Source of the DNA: Betaproteobacteria bacterium | Lineage (GTDB): Bacteria; Pseudomonadota; Gammaproteobacteria; Burkholderiales; Usitatibacteraceae | Assembly (NCBI GenBank): GCA_003105245.1 | Contig: PQAI01000300.1 | Coordinates: 14,239 to 20,703 of the forward strand | Length of the DNA stretch: 6,465 nucleotides | Direction: 5' to 3' | Shown: piece after piece, positions 1 to 5,508 of the stretch | How the letters are laid out: every line of letters begins with the position of its first letter | Position numbering within the stretch: the stretch's first letter is position 1 | Position numbers and translations under genes: made by a program | Notes under the pieces: model-generated | Database searches by the model: none | Told to the model about the DNA's origin: nothing | Seen by the model: only the letters and a program-made list of their open reading frames with translations

Positions 1-216
1 GCGGGACTGGCCGCCGTGGGCCTCGCGGCCCTCGTCATTGCCTGGCTGAATGCCGAGCTGTCAGCGCTTACTTCGTCGTATGCCTATGAAATAAAACTTG
101 TTTTCATGGACTACGAGGCGATGGCCGGGGTCATCCTGGCGGTCGGCGCCCTGGGCGTCACGGGAGCCTGGGTCTCGGTGTCCCGGGAGCTGAAGCGGTT
201 CTCGGTGGCGGGCTGA
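1..216 (+). CDS. ftsX: Cell division protein FtsX, C-terminal fragment
   Basis: This is the last 71 codons of an integral membrane protein whose 5' part lies outside the window. The visible part has a hydrophobic segment (AAVGLAALVIAWL), a short periplasmic stretch, a second hydrophobic segment (about residues 38-58 of the fragment) and a basic tail, SRELKRFSVAG. The ending, a glycine/alanine-rich last helix followed by VSVSRELKR, matches the end of FtsX. FtsX is the permease-like partner of the ATPase FtsE; together they link the divisome to cell-wall hydrolase activation. The assignment rests on this C-terminal pattern and on its place directly upstream of rpoH, because ftsE-ftsX-rpoH order is widespread in gamma- and betaproteobacteria. 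The stop is TGA at 214-216. Positions 67-110 are clearly more AT-rich than their surroundings but remain in frame. Confidence 0.85.
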   Translation, partial: AGLAAVGLAALVIAWLNAELSALTSSYAYEIKLVFMDYEAMAGVILAVGALGVTGAWVSVSRELKRFSVAG

Positions 217-235
217 AGGGAACCTGGACGGCTCC

Positions 236-262
236 TTAGCACTCCAATCGCGCGAGTGCTAA
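236..262 (+). promoter_or_regulatory. CIRCE operator (HrcA-binding site) upstream of rpoH
   Basis: There is a perfect inverted repeat, TTAGCACTC (236-244), a 9-bp spacer (245-253) and GAGTGCTAA (254-262). It equals the CIRCE consensus TTAGCACTC-N9-GAGTGCTAA at all 18 arm positions and in spacer length. CIRCE is bound by the repressor HrcA, which represses chaperone genes until heat titrates GroEL away. Here it sits between ftsX and rpoH and ends 23 bp before the rpoH ATG, so the probable target is rpoH. The hrcA gene is not in this window. If transcribed, the arms could also form a 9-bp hairpin just before the ribosome-binding site. Confidence 0.93.
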
Positions 263-265
263 AAT
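236..265 (+). promoter_or_regulatory. Possible sigma-70 promoter embedded in CIRCE
   Basis: TTAGCA (236-241, four of six bases match TTGACA) and TAAAAT (260-265) are 18 bp apart. TG at 257-258 gives an extended -10 element. Both boxes overlap the CIRCE arms, so HrcA binding would exclude RNA polymerase. The start would fall near 271-273, leaving a leader of only about 14 nt with the Shine-Dalgarno sequence almost at its 5' end. That is tight and lowers confidence. The real promoter may instead lie upstream, in the ftsX 3' end. Confidence 0.35.
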
Positions 266-272
266 TCGCCCC

Positions 273-277
273 GGAGG
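273..277 (+). promoter_or_regulatory. Shine-Dalgarno GGAGG fixing the rpoH start
   Basis: GGAGG lies 8 nt before the ATG at 286. It selects that ATG over the in-frame GTG at 256, which lies inside the CIRCE repeat, has no comparable ribosome-binding site and would add ten residues foreign to the family. Confidence 0.85.
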
Positions 278-285
278 ATTGCCCG

Positions 286-1137
<852 letters not shown>

Positions 1138-1150
1138 GCCATCCCGGATC

Positions 1151-1184
1151 GAAATGGGGACGGGTCCTGGACCCGTCCCCTTTC
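1151..1184. terminator. Hairpin between convergent rpoH and SCO genes, probable bidirectional terminator
   Basis: GGGGACGGGTCC (1156-1167) and GGACCCGTCCCC (1169-1180) are exact reverse complements around a single T. The folded hairpin would have about 11 bp and a three-base loop. GAAA (1151-1154) and TTTC (1181-1184) extend the symmetry past a bulged T. On the + strand it is followed by TTTCATTT, a modest U-tract for ending rpoH. On the - strand the tail (ATTTCGATC) is weaker. It stands 13 bp after the rpoH stop and 13 bp before the end of the SCO gene. The near-perfect palindrome also resembles a REP-type intergenic repeat. Confidence 0.7.
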
Positions 1185-1193
1185 ATTTGAGGG

Positions 1194-1790
1194 TCAGGAA
1201 TTGAGCAGGATCTTCAGGTCCGCCGCGATCTTGTCGCCCGGCGTCCCGTAGGCGAGCATCAGGCGAAGCCGCCCCTGGGTGTCGAACACGAGCGACTGGG
1301 CCGAATGGTCGACCGTGTAGGACTCCGGCGTCTTGCCCGGCCGCTCGGCGGCGTAGATCTTGAAGTCCTTGGTGACCTTGGCGGTCGCGGCCGCGTCCCC
1401 GTAGAGCCCCAGGAAAGTGGGATTGAAGGCCGGCACGTAGTTGCGCAGCAGCTCGGGCGTGTCGCGCTTCGGGTCCACCGTCACGAACAGCACCTGCACG
1501 CGGGAACCGTCGGGCCCCAGGATCTGCACGGCCCGCGCCATGTCCGAGAGCGTCGTGGGGCACACGTCCGGGCAGTGCGTGTAGCCGAAGAAGAGCGTGA
1601 CCACCTTGCCGCGGAAGTCGGCGAGGCTGCGCTCCTTGCCGTTGTGGTCCGTGAGGCGGAAGTCGGGGCCCAGGTCGGAGCCCGTGATGTCCACGCCGTT
1701 GAAGGTCTCCCTCGTCCCCGGAAGGAGCTTGTCGCAGCCCGCCGCGGCGAGCGAGGCGAGCGCCAGCGCGAGGAGCCCGCGGCGGTCCAT
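1194..1790 (-). CDS. SCO1/SenC-family copper chaperone lipoprotein
   Basis: This 198-residue protein has a short lipoprotein signal: MDRRG, a hydrophobic run and a lipobox LAAAGC with the lipidated Cys at 19. The mature part should be anchored to the membrane and face the periplasm. A thioredoxin-like SCO domain follows (about 40-195). It carries the copper-binding pair Cys73 and Cys77 in HCPDVCP, the family motif VDPKRDTP (105-112) and the third ligand His162 in VDHSAQS. All three expected copper ligands are present, so it is predicted to be functional. SCO proteins deliver copper to, or reduce the cysteines of, the CuA site of oxidase subunit II. The start ATG lies two bases after the ctaB stop with no clear Shine-Dalgarno sequence, suggesting translational coupling to ctaB. 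It is the last gene of this transcription unit. The symbol varies (sco, scoI, senC), so none is given. Confidence 0.93.
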   Translation of the reverse strand: MDRRGLLALALASLAAAGCDKLLPGTRETFNGVDITGSDLGPDFRLTDHNGKERSLADFRGKVVTLFFGYTHCPDVCPTTLSDMARAVQILGPDGSRVQVLFVTVDPKRDTPELLRNYVPAFNPTFLGLYGDAAATAKVTKDFKIYAAERPGKTPESYTVDHSAQSLVFDTQGRLRLMLAYGTPGDKIAADLKILLNS

Positions 1791-1792
1791 CG

Positions 1793-2689
1793 TCACGCGA
1801 GGAGCTGCAGGTAGTGGTCCACCATGAGCGCCGCGAAGAGCAGCGCCAGGTAGAAGATGGAGTAGCGGAACGTGCGCTTGGCGAGCGAGTCCGTGTAGGC
1901 CACCCAGATCGCCACCGCGTAGACGAGGAAGACCGCGTCCAGCACGAGGGCGCCGCCCAGATAGAAGGCTCCCGCCATCCCCGTCGCGAACGGCAGCAGC
2001 GTCGTGGCCACGAGGATGAGCGTGTAGAGCATCAGGTGCAGGCGCGTGTACGCCTCGCCGTGGGTCACGGGCAGCATCGGGATGCCGGCCCGCTCGTACT
2101 CGCGCCGCCGGTAGAGCGCGAGCGCCCAGAAGTGCGGGGGCGTCCACGCGAAGATGATGAGGAAGAGGAGCAGCGGCTGATAGGGCACGTCGCCCGTGAT
2201 GGCCGCCCATCCCAGCACCGGCGGCATCGCCCCCGAGGCGCCGCCGATCACGATGTTCTGCGGCGTGGCGGGCTTGAGGATCACCGTGTAGACGATCGCG
2301 TAGCCCACGAAGGTGGCGAGCGTGAGCCACATGGTGAGCGGGTTCACCGCGTGCCACAGGATCGCGAGCCCCAGCCCGCCGACCGCGCCCGACATGAGCA
2401 GGATCTGCGTCGTCGTGATCGAGCCCATCACGGTGGGCCGGCCGCGCGTGCGGGCCATCACCGCGTCGAACTTCTGCTCCACCAGGCAATTGAACGCGGC
2501 GGCCGCACCCGCCACCAGCGCGATGCCCACCGTGCCGTAGACCATGGGGACCACCGGAGGCAGGCCCGGCGCGGCGAGCAGCATCCCGATCACCGCCGTG
2601 AAGACGATGAGGGAGACCACCCGCGGCTTGGTCAGGTGCCAGAACTGCCCGAGCACGCCGACCGCGCCCTGTATCGCTTGTGCCGTCAT
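1793..2689 (-). CDS. ctaB: Protoheme IX farnesyltransferase (heme O synthase)
   Basis: This is a 298-residue polytopic membrane protein of the UbiA prenyltransferase superfamily, at normal family length. CtaB/CyoE attaches a farnesyl chain to heme b to give heme O, the precursor of heme A. After a soluble N-terminus ending in TKPRV (20-24) comes the first prenyl-diphosphate/Mg site at Asn67 to Asp75 (NCLVEQKFD), then RTRGRP (80-85). The [13 protein letters not shown] and MPPVLGW stretches and the later [11 protein letters not shown] motif are family hallmarks. About eight or nine hydrophobic helices are visible. Position 71 is Glu where many relatives have Asp; I recall this as common in betaproteobacterial CtaB. 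The start ATG is preceded by a weak AGGGG. A TATAAT box lies about 72 bp upstream, and the SCO gene follows after 2 bp. No ctaA is found in its usual place just upstream. Confidence 0.96.
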   Translation of the reverse strand: MTAQAIQGAVGVLGQFWHLTKPRVVSLIVFTAVIGMLLAAPGLPPVVPMVYGTVGIALVAGAAAAFNCLVEQKFDAVMARTRGRPTVMGSITTTQILLMSGAVGGLGLAILWHAVNPLTMWLTLATFVGYAIVYTVILKPATPQNIVIGGASGAMPPVLGWAAITGDVPYQPLLLFLIIFAWTPPHFWALALYRRREYERAGIPMLPVTHGEAYTRLHLMLYTLILVATTLLPFATGMAGAFYLGGALVLDAVFLVYAVAIWVAYTDSLAKRTFRYSIFYLALLFAALMVDHYLQLLA

Positions 2690-2761
2690 TCCACGAACCC
2701 CTGGTCCCTGCTTTCCTGTCTATGCATTTCCCGCCCGGCGCCCTGCCGAAGCGGGTCGGGA

Positions 2762-2767
2762 ATTATA
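2762..2767 (-). promoter_or_regulatory. -10 box of a probable ctaB–SCO promoter
   Basis: On the - strand this reads TATAAT in the context GGTATAATTCCCG, an exact -10 consensus in a very GC-rich 125-bp gap. Transcription would start near 2755, giving a leader of about 65 nt before ctaB. No good -35 box is visible at 16-18 bp; GGCTCG is found there. An activator or an atypical -35 element would be needed for strong expression. The box is flanked by a 6-bp inverted repeat (CGGGAA at 2757-2762, TTCCCG at 2771-2776). Confidence 0.5.
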
Positions 2768-2814
2768 CCTTTCCCGGGCCGTCCCGAGCCGCCTTCCGGC
2801 ACGGGATCGCCCCC

Positions 2815-3375
2815 TCATCCCACCCGGGAAGCCTTGAGCAGCCGCTCGATGTCCTTGAGCATGCGGCGGGGATCGGCGTCGAGCGGGAAACGCATCATCG
2901 CGTTGCCCATCGGGTCGACCAGGTAGTAGTTCGCGCGGTCGTTGAGGGGCGCCAGCGGGAGCGTCATCCCCGGCGGCGGCGTGATCGCCACCGTGCCCTC
3001 GAAGGCGGCCAGCGCCTCCGGGGCGAGGGGAACCGTGTCGTCGGCCACGAACACGCGCTCCAGGCGCCCGGCGTTGCGCCCGAGCATGAGCCGCACCTGC
3101 CGCATCATCGTGAGCTTCGCCGCGCACGAGGCCGGGCAGGCGCCGGAATCGGAGGCCACGAGCACCCACTTGCCGCGCAGCTGGGTGAAGGCGAACTCGC
3201 CCCCGCCCCAGCGGCGCAGCGATGCCGTGGTGACCGGCTGCGGGGGGCGGATCAGCTCGCCGTAGTTGGAGGTCGCCTCCGGCCGGAAGAAATGGAAGGC
3301 CAGGAACGAGGCGACGATCGGCGCGGCGAAGAGCGCGATGATCGCGACGAGCTTCAGGCGGGCGCGGGCGATCAC
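2815..3375 (-). CDS. SCO-like, membrane-anchored cytochrome oxidase assembly-associated protein
   Basis: This 186-residue protein starts at GTG (3375), overlapping the surf1 stop by 4 nt (GTGA). It has one N-terminal membrane helix (about residues 9-30), which should leave the rest in the periplasm. The remainder looks like a degenerate thioredoxin/SCO fold: LRGKWVLVASDSG, then Cys80 and Cys84 in ACPASC, spaced CxxxC as in SCO1, then FVADD, and finally YYLVDPMGNAMMRF, which resembles the SCO stretch after the copper histidine. In my by-eye alignment the histidine position is Asp146, so the classical copper site is incomplete. Proteins like this are known between SURF1 and heme A synthase genes in betaproteobacterial cox clusters and are usually annotated only as oxidase-associated transmembrane proteins. 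A role in redox or copper handling during oxidase assembly is inferred. Confidence 0.82.
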   Translation of the reverse strand: MIARARLKLVAIIALFAAPIVASFLAFHFFRPEATSNYGELIRPPQPVTTASLRRWGGGEFAFTQLRGKWVLVASDSGACPASCAAKLTMMRQVRLMLGRNAGRLERVFVADDTVPLAPEALAAFEGTVAITPPPGMTLPLAPLNDRANYYLVDPMGNAMMRFPLDADPRRMLKDIERLLKASRVG

Positions 3376-4082
3376 GGCTTCGTCCGGTGCAGGTTGAGGC
3401 CCACCCAGAGGGCGACGACCGTCGCCGCCAGCGAGAACCAGGTGAGGGCGTACTCCTGGTGCTTGGCCACGCCCGTGTCCGGCTTCTCCTCCACGGCCGC
3501 CAGGCCCGGCGCCGGCGGCGAGGCCAGCACCACGACGGGCAGCACCTCGCGTCCGGCCCGGGCCGCGTAGCGCTCGATCGAGAGGTTCTGCCAGACGCTC
3601 CCCGTGACCGTGTCGGCCGAGAGTTCCACGAACCGGCGCGGCGGCAGGATGGCCAGCCCCTCGATCGCCTGCTCGCCCGCGGGAACCGGCACCTCGGGCG
3701 GCGACGGATAGGCGGCCGTGCGCGCGACCCAGCCGCGGTTGACGAGGGCCACGGGACCGCCGGCGACCAGCTCGAGCGGCGCGATCACGTGGAAGCCCGC
3801 GCGGCCGCCCTGGATGCGGTTGTCGACGAAGAACTGGGCGCCGGGCACGAAGGTGCCGCGAAGCCGCACGCGCCGGAAGAGGATCTCCTGGGCGGAGCGC
3901 ACGCGGCCGGCGATCGCGAGCGGCGCCTCGACGGCGCGCGTCTCCAGGAGCGACTGCAGGGCGGCCTTCTCCCCTGCGCGGCCGGCCTGCCAGTTCCCCA
4001 GCCACACGGTGAGCGCGACCATGGCGAGCGCCGCCACGGTGGGCACCGGCCGCGGGGAGAAGTCGAAGCGGCCGATCCTCAC
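3372..4082 (-). CDS. SURF1-family cytochrome oxidase biogenesis protein
   Basis: This 236-residue protein has the SURF1 layout: an N-terminal membrane helix (about 14-30), a periplasmic domain and a C-terminal helix (about 210-230). Family motifs appear in order: LGNWQAGRAGEK (28-39), RRVRLRGTF, FFVDNRIQGGRAGFHVIAPL, VALVNRGWV, VWQNL, and KHQEYALTWFSLAATV before the last helix. SURF1 helps insert or stabilise heme A in oxidase subunit I. The start is GTG at 4082. No in-frame ATG lies upstream, the first downstream Met (residue 21) is inside the first helix, and no strong Shine-Dalgarno sequence is seen. It diverges from the DUF2909 gene across 66 bp and overlaps the SCO-like gene by 4 nt. It probably heads its own transcript, since the upstream oxidase operon ends at the terminator near 4390. 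Confidence 0.94.
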   Translation of the reverse strand: MRIGRFDFSPRPVPTVAALAMVALTVWLGNWQAGRAGEKAALQSLLETRAVEAPLAIAGRVRSAQEILFRRVRLRGTFVPGAQFFVDNRIQGGRAGFHVIAPLELVAGGPVALVNRGWVARTAAYPSPPEVPVPAGEQAIEGLAILPPRRFVELSADTVTGSVWQNLSIERYAARAGREVLPVVVLASPPAPGLAAVEEKPDTGVAKHQEYALTWFSLAATVVALWVGLNLHRTKP

Positions 4083-4106
4083 CGCGGCCGGCCCCCGCCC
4101 GCGGCG

Positions 4107-4112
4107 TAGAAT
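4107..4112 (+). promoter_or_regulatory. Possible -10 box for the DUF2909 gene
   Basis: TAGAAT (five of six bases match TATAAT) lies in the otherwise GC-only 66-bp divergent gap between surf1 and the DUF2909 gene. It would give a leader of about 30 nt. No recognisable -35 box is present (GCGGCC at the right distance), so support is weak. Confidence 0.28.
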
Positions 4113-4148
4113 GGGCGCTCGCGGGCCCCTCCCGCGGCCTGTCCCGCC

Positions 4149-4346
4149 ATGAAGATCGTCGTCATCCTGCTCCTGCTGGCCGTCATCGCGAGCCTTTTCT
4201 CGGGTCTCTTCTTCGTCTACAAGGACAAGGGGGAGTCGAACCGGGCCGTGATCTCGCTCACGATACGCATCGTGCTCTCGCTCCTGGTGTTCCTGATCCT
4301 CATCGGATCGTACTTCTTCGGCCTGGTGCCCGGCGGGCGCCTGTAG
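4149..4346 (+). CDS. Twin-transmembrane small protein (DUF2909 family)
   Basis: This 65-residue protein is almost entirely two membrane helices (about residues 2-23 and 38-60) joined by a short polar loop, YKDKGESNR, and ends in a short glycine/basic tail. The start (MKIVVILLLLAVIASLFSGLFFVYKDKG, shown here only as a pattern: MKIVV, then a Leu-rich helix, then a K/D loop) matches DUF2909 proteins that accompany betaproteobacterial oxidase genes. No function is established to my knowledge. It is the only + strand gene inside the oxidase region, divergent from surf1 and convergent with coxC. The ATG has no Shine-Dalgarno sequence (GTCCCGCC precedes it), so translation may be weak or depend on an unstructured short leader. 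The conserved location suggests a small membrane factor linked to the oxidase, but this is inference from context. Confidence 0.85.
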   Translation: MKIVVILLLLAVIASLFSGLFFVYKDKGESNRAVISLTIRIVLSLLVFLILIGSYFFGLVPGGRL

Positions 4347-4350
4347 CCCG

Positions 4351-4377
4351 CGGTGTCAGACACGGTGCCGGACACCG
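4351..4377. repeat. Imperfect palindrome, REP-like, next to the coxC terminator
   Basis: CGGTGTC (4351-4357) and GACACCG (4371-4377) form 7-bp arms. Nested inside are GTGTC-A-GACAC (4353-4363) and CGGTG/CACCG (4363-4367, 4373-4377). The element starts 4 bp after the DUF2909 stop and ends 3 bp before the terminator hairpin. Alternative folds are possible. The GTGTCAGACAC core resembles short dispersed palindromes that I recall from environmental Proteobacteria, but a copy number cannot be judged from one window. Confidence 0.4.
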
Positions 4378-4380
4378 ACA

Positions 4381-4408
4381 AAAAAGCCGCACCGAGGTGC
4401 GGCTTTTT
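4381..4408. terminator. Bidirectional rho-independent terminator between DUF2909 and coxC
   Basis: AAAAAGCCGCAC (4381-4392), loop CGAG, and GTGCGGCTTTTT (4397-4408) form a perfect 12-bp stem. The seven inner GC-rich pairs are followed by a five-base T run on either strand, the classic symmetric terminator. It serves the + strand DUF2909 gene (stop at 4346) and the - strand oxidase operon (coxC stop at 4442). Confidence 0.93.
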
Positions 4409-4441
4409 CGATTTCGCGGGCCCCGGGGCCCCGTCCGCCGC

Positions 4442-5293
4442 CTACACCCAGTAGACGAAGACGAAGAGCAGCAGCCAGACCACGTCCACGAAGTGCCAGT
4501 ACCAGGCCACCGCCTCGAAGGCGAAGTGGTGCTCGGGCGTGAAGTGGCCCTTGATCGAGCGAATCAGGATCACGGTGAGCATCACCGCGCCCAGGGTCAC
4601 GTGGAAGCCGTGGAAGCCCGTGAGCATGAAGAAGGTCGAGCCGAAGACGCCCGAGGTGAGCTTCAGGTTCAGGTCCGAGTAGGCGTGGACGTACTCGTAG
4701 ATCTGGAACCCGAGGAAGGTGAAGCCCAGGGCGACGGTGGCGAGGAGCCCCAGGATCAGCCCCTTGCGGTTGCCCATCTTGAGCGCCCAGTGCGCGTAGG
4801 TCACCGTCACGCCCGAGGAGAGCAGCAGGAAGGTGTTGAGCGCCGGGATGCCCCAGGCGTGCATCGCGGTGAACTGCGGCGCCTGGTAGGGGCCGGCCGA
4901 GGGCCACTGGCTGCGGAACTCCGGCCACAGCAGCTTGTTGTCGGCGTCGCCGAGCCACGGCAGCGAGTACACGCGCGCGTAGAAGAGCGCGCCGAAGAAC
5001 GCCGCGAAGAACATCACTTCCGAGAAGATGAACCAGCTCATGCTCCAGCGGAAGGACATGTCCACCTGCTTGTTGAACAGCCCGCCCTCGCTCTCGCGGA
5101 TCACGGTGCCGAACCAGCCGAAGAGCATGTAGACGAGCACCGCCGCGCCGGCCAGGAAGATCCAGCCCCCGCCCCCCACGCTGTTCATGAGCATCACGCC
5201 GCCGATGGCCATCAGCAGCAGCGCCGAGGAGCCCACGATGGGCCAGTGGGAAGGAGGTGCGAAGTAGTAGCCGCCAGGTTGTGCGTTGCCCAC
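4442..5293 (-). CDS. ctaE: Cytochrome c oxidase subunit III
   Basis: This 283-residue membrane protein with seven predicted helices belongs to the heme-copper oxidase subunit III family, often named coxC or ctaE. It has no metal centres; it stabilises subunit I and its proton uptake path. Diagnostic stretches are YYFAPPSHWPIVGS near the N-terminus, MSWFIFSEVMFFAAFFGALFYAR after helix 2 (written here as two parts, MSWFIFSEVMFF and AAFFGALFYAR), the TGFHGFHVTLGAVML histidine motif and the ending AVAWYWHFVDVVWLLLF with FVYWV. The start is GTG at 5293, supported by AAGGGAG 7 nt upstream. It is the last gene of the ctaD–ctaE operon, 44 bp after the DUF2970 gene and 33 bp before the bidirectional terminator. 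Identification is very secure. Confidence 0.97.
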   Translation of the reverse strand: MGNAQPGGYYFAPPSHWPIVGSSALLLMAIGGVMLMNSVGGGGWIFLAGAAVLVYMLFGWFGTVIRESEGGLFNKQVDMSFRWSMSWFIFSEVMFFAAFFGALFYARVYSLPWLGDADNKLLWPEFRSQWPSAGPYQAPQFTAMHAWGIPALNTFLLLSSGVTVTYAHWALKMGNRKGLILGLLATVALGFTFLGFQIYEYVHAYSDLNLKLTSGVFGSTFFMLTGFHGFHVTLGAVMLTVILIRSIKGHFTPEHHFAFEAVAWYWHFVDVVWLLLFVFVYWV

Positions 5294-5300
5294 GTTATGA

Positions 5301-5307
5301 CTCCCTT
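5301..5307 (-). promoter_or_regulatory. Shine-Dalgarno supporting the GTG start of subunit III
   Basis: On the - strand the sequence reads AAGGGAG, then seven bases, then GTG at 5293. This is the clearest ribosome-binding site in the oxidase operon and fits the only junction there that is not overlapping (44-bp gap). It fixes the GTG as the start; no ATG lies nearby in frame. Confidence 0.8.
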
Positions 5308-5337
5308 GGAATGCCTGGTTCGAATCCGGTCCGTCGC

Positions 5338-5508
5338 CTAGCGCGTGACGAGCTTCACGATCCCGAAGATCGCGAGCACGAAGACGAGCGCCGACACGAG
5401 GCCCGCGGCGATCACCGCCTGCGGGGTGAGGCTCTTCGCGTCCTTGTCGTACTCCGACCTCTTCCTCACGCCGAAGAAGCTCCAGAAGACCGCCTTGAAG
5501 GCCTCCAT
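5338..5508 (-). CDS. Small membrane protein, DUF2970 family
   Basis: This 56-residue protein has a short amphipathic/basic N-terminal part, MEAFKAVFWSFFGVRKRSEY, followed by SLTPQAVIAAG and one membrane helix (about residues 31-53), with a short KLVTR tail. The pattern of FGVRKRS, a Pro before the helix and a single C-terminal helix matches DUF2970 proteins that lie between cox11 and subunit III in betaproteobacterial oxidase operons. Its function is unknown; a structural or assembly role with the oxidase is inferred from location only. The start ATG shares one base with the ctaG stop (TGATG), so it is probably translated by re-initiation. The reading frame is intact from ATG at 5508 to TAG at 5338-5340. 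Confidence 0.87.
   Translation of the reverse strand: MEAFKAVFWSFFGVRKRSEYDKDAKSLTPQAVIAAGLVSALVFVLAIFGIVKLVTR

Noticed and set aside
87..106. Apparent inverted repeat TGAAA/TTTCA with AAAAC/GTTTT in ftsX
   Set aside because: The two arm pairs compete for the same bases and cannot form one hairpin. The stretch is coding, so no terminator or operator is called.
256..285. Upstream GTG start for rpoH at 256
   Set aside because: It lies inside the CIRCE repeat and lacks a ribosome-binding site. The ATG at 286 has GGAGG at proper spacing and a family-typical N-terminus.
2435..2490. Glu71 instead of Asp in the first prenyl-diphosphate motif of CtaB
   Set aside because: The NCLVEQ form is, as I recall, usual in betaproteobacterial CtaB. 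The rest of the motif (Asn67, Asp75, Arg80, Arg84) is intact, so inactivation is not indicated.
3376..4005. N-terminal extension of the SCO-like gene to a 396-residue frame through surf1
   Set aside because: The extra residues are an out-of-frame reading of surf1 and are Arg/Gly/Ala-rich. The GTG at 3375, overlapping the surf1 stop as GTGA, gives a protein that starts with a proper membrane anchor.
5315..5334. tRNA T-arm-like sequence (CTGGTTCGAATCCGG) in the gap between the DUF2970 gene and subunit III
   Set aside because: The GGTTCGAATCC motif is striking, but I find no matching acceptor, D or anticodon arms on the + strand and no CCA context. The upstream bases are the start of coxC. It is a chance match or at best an isolated fragment.
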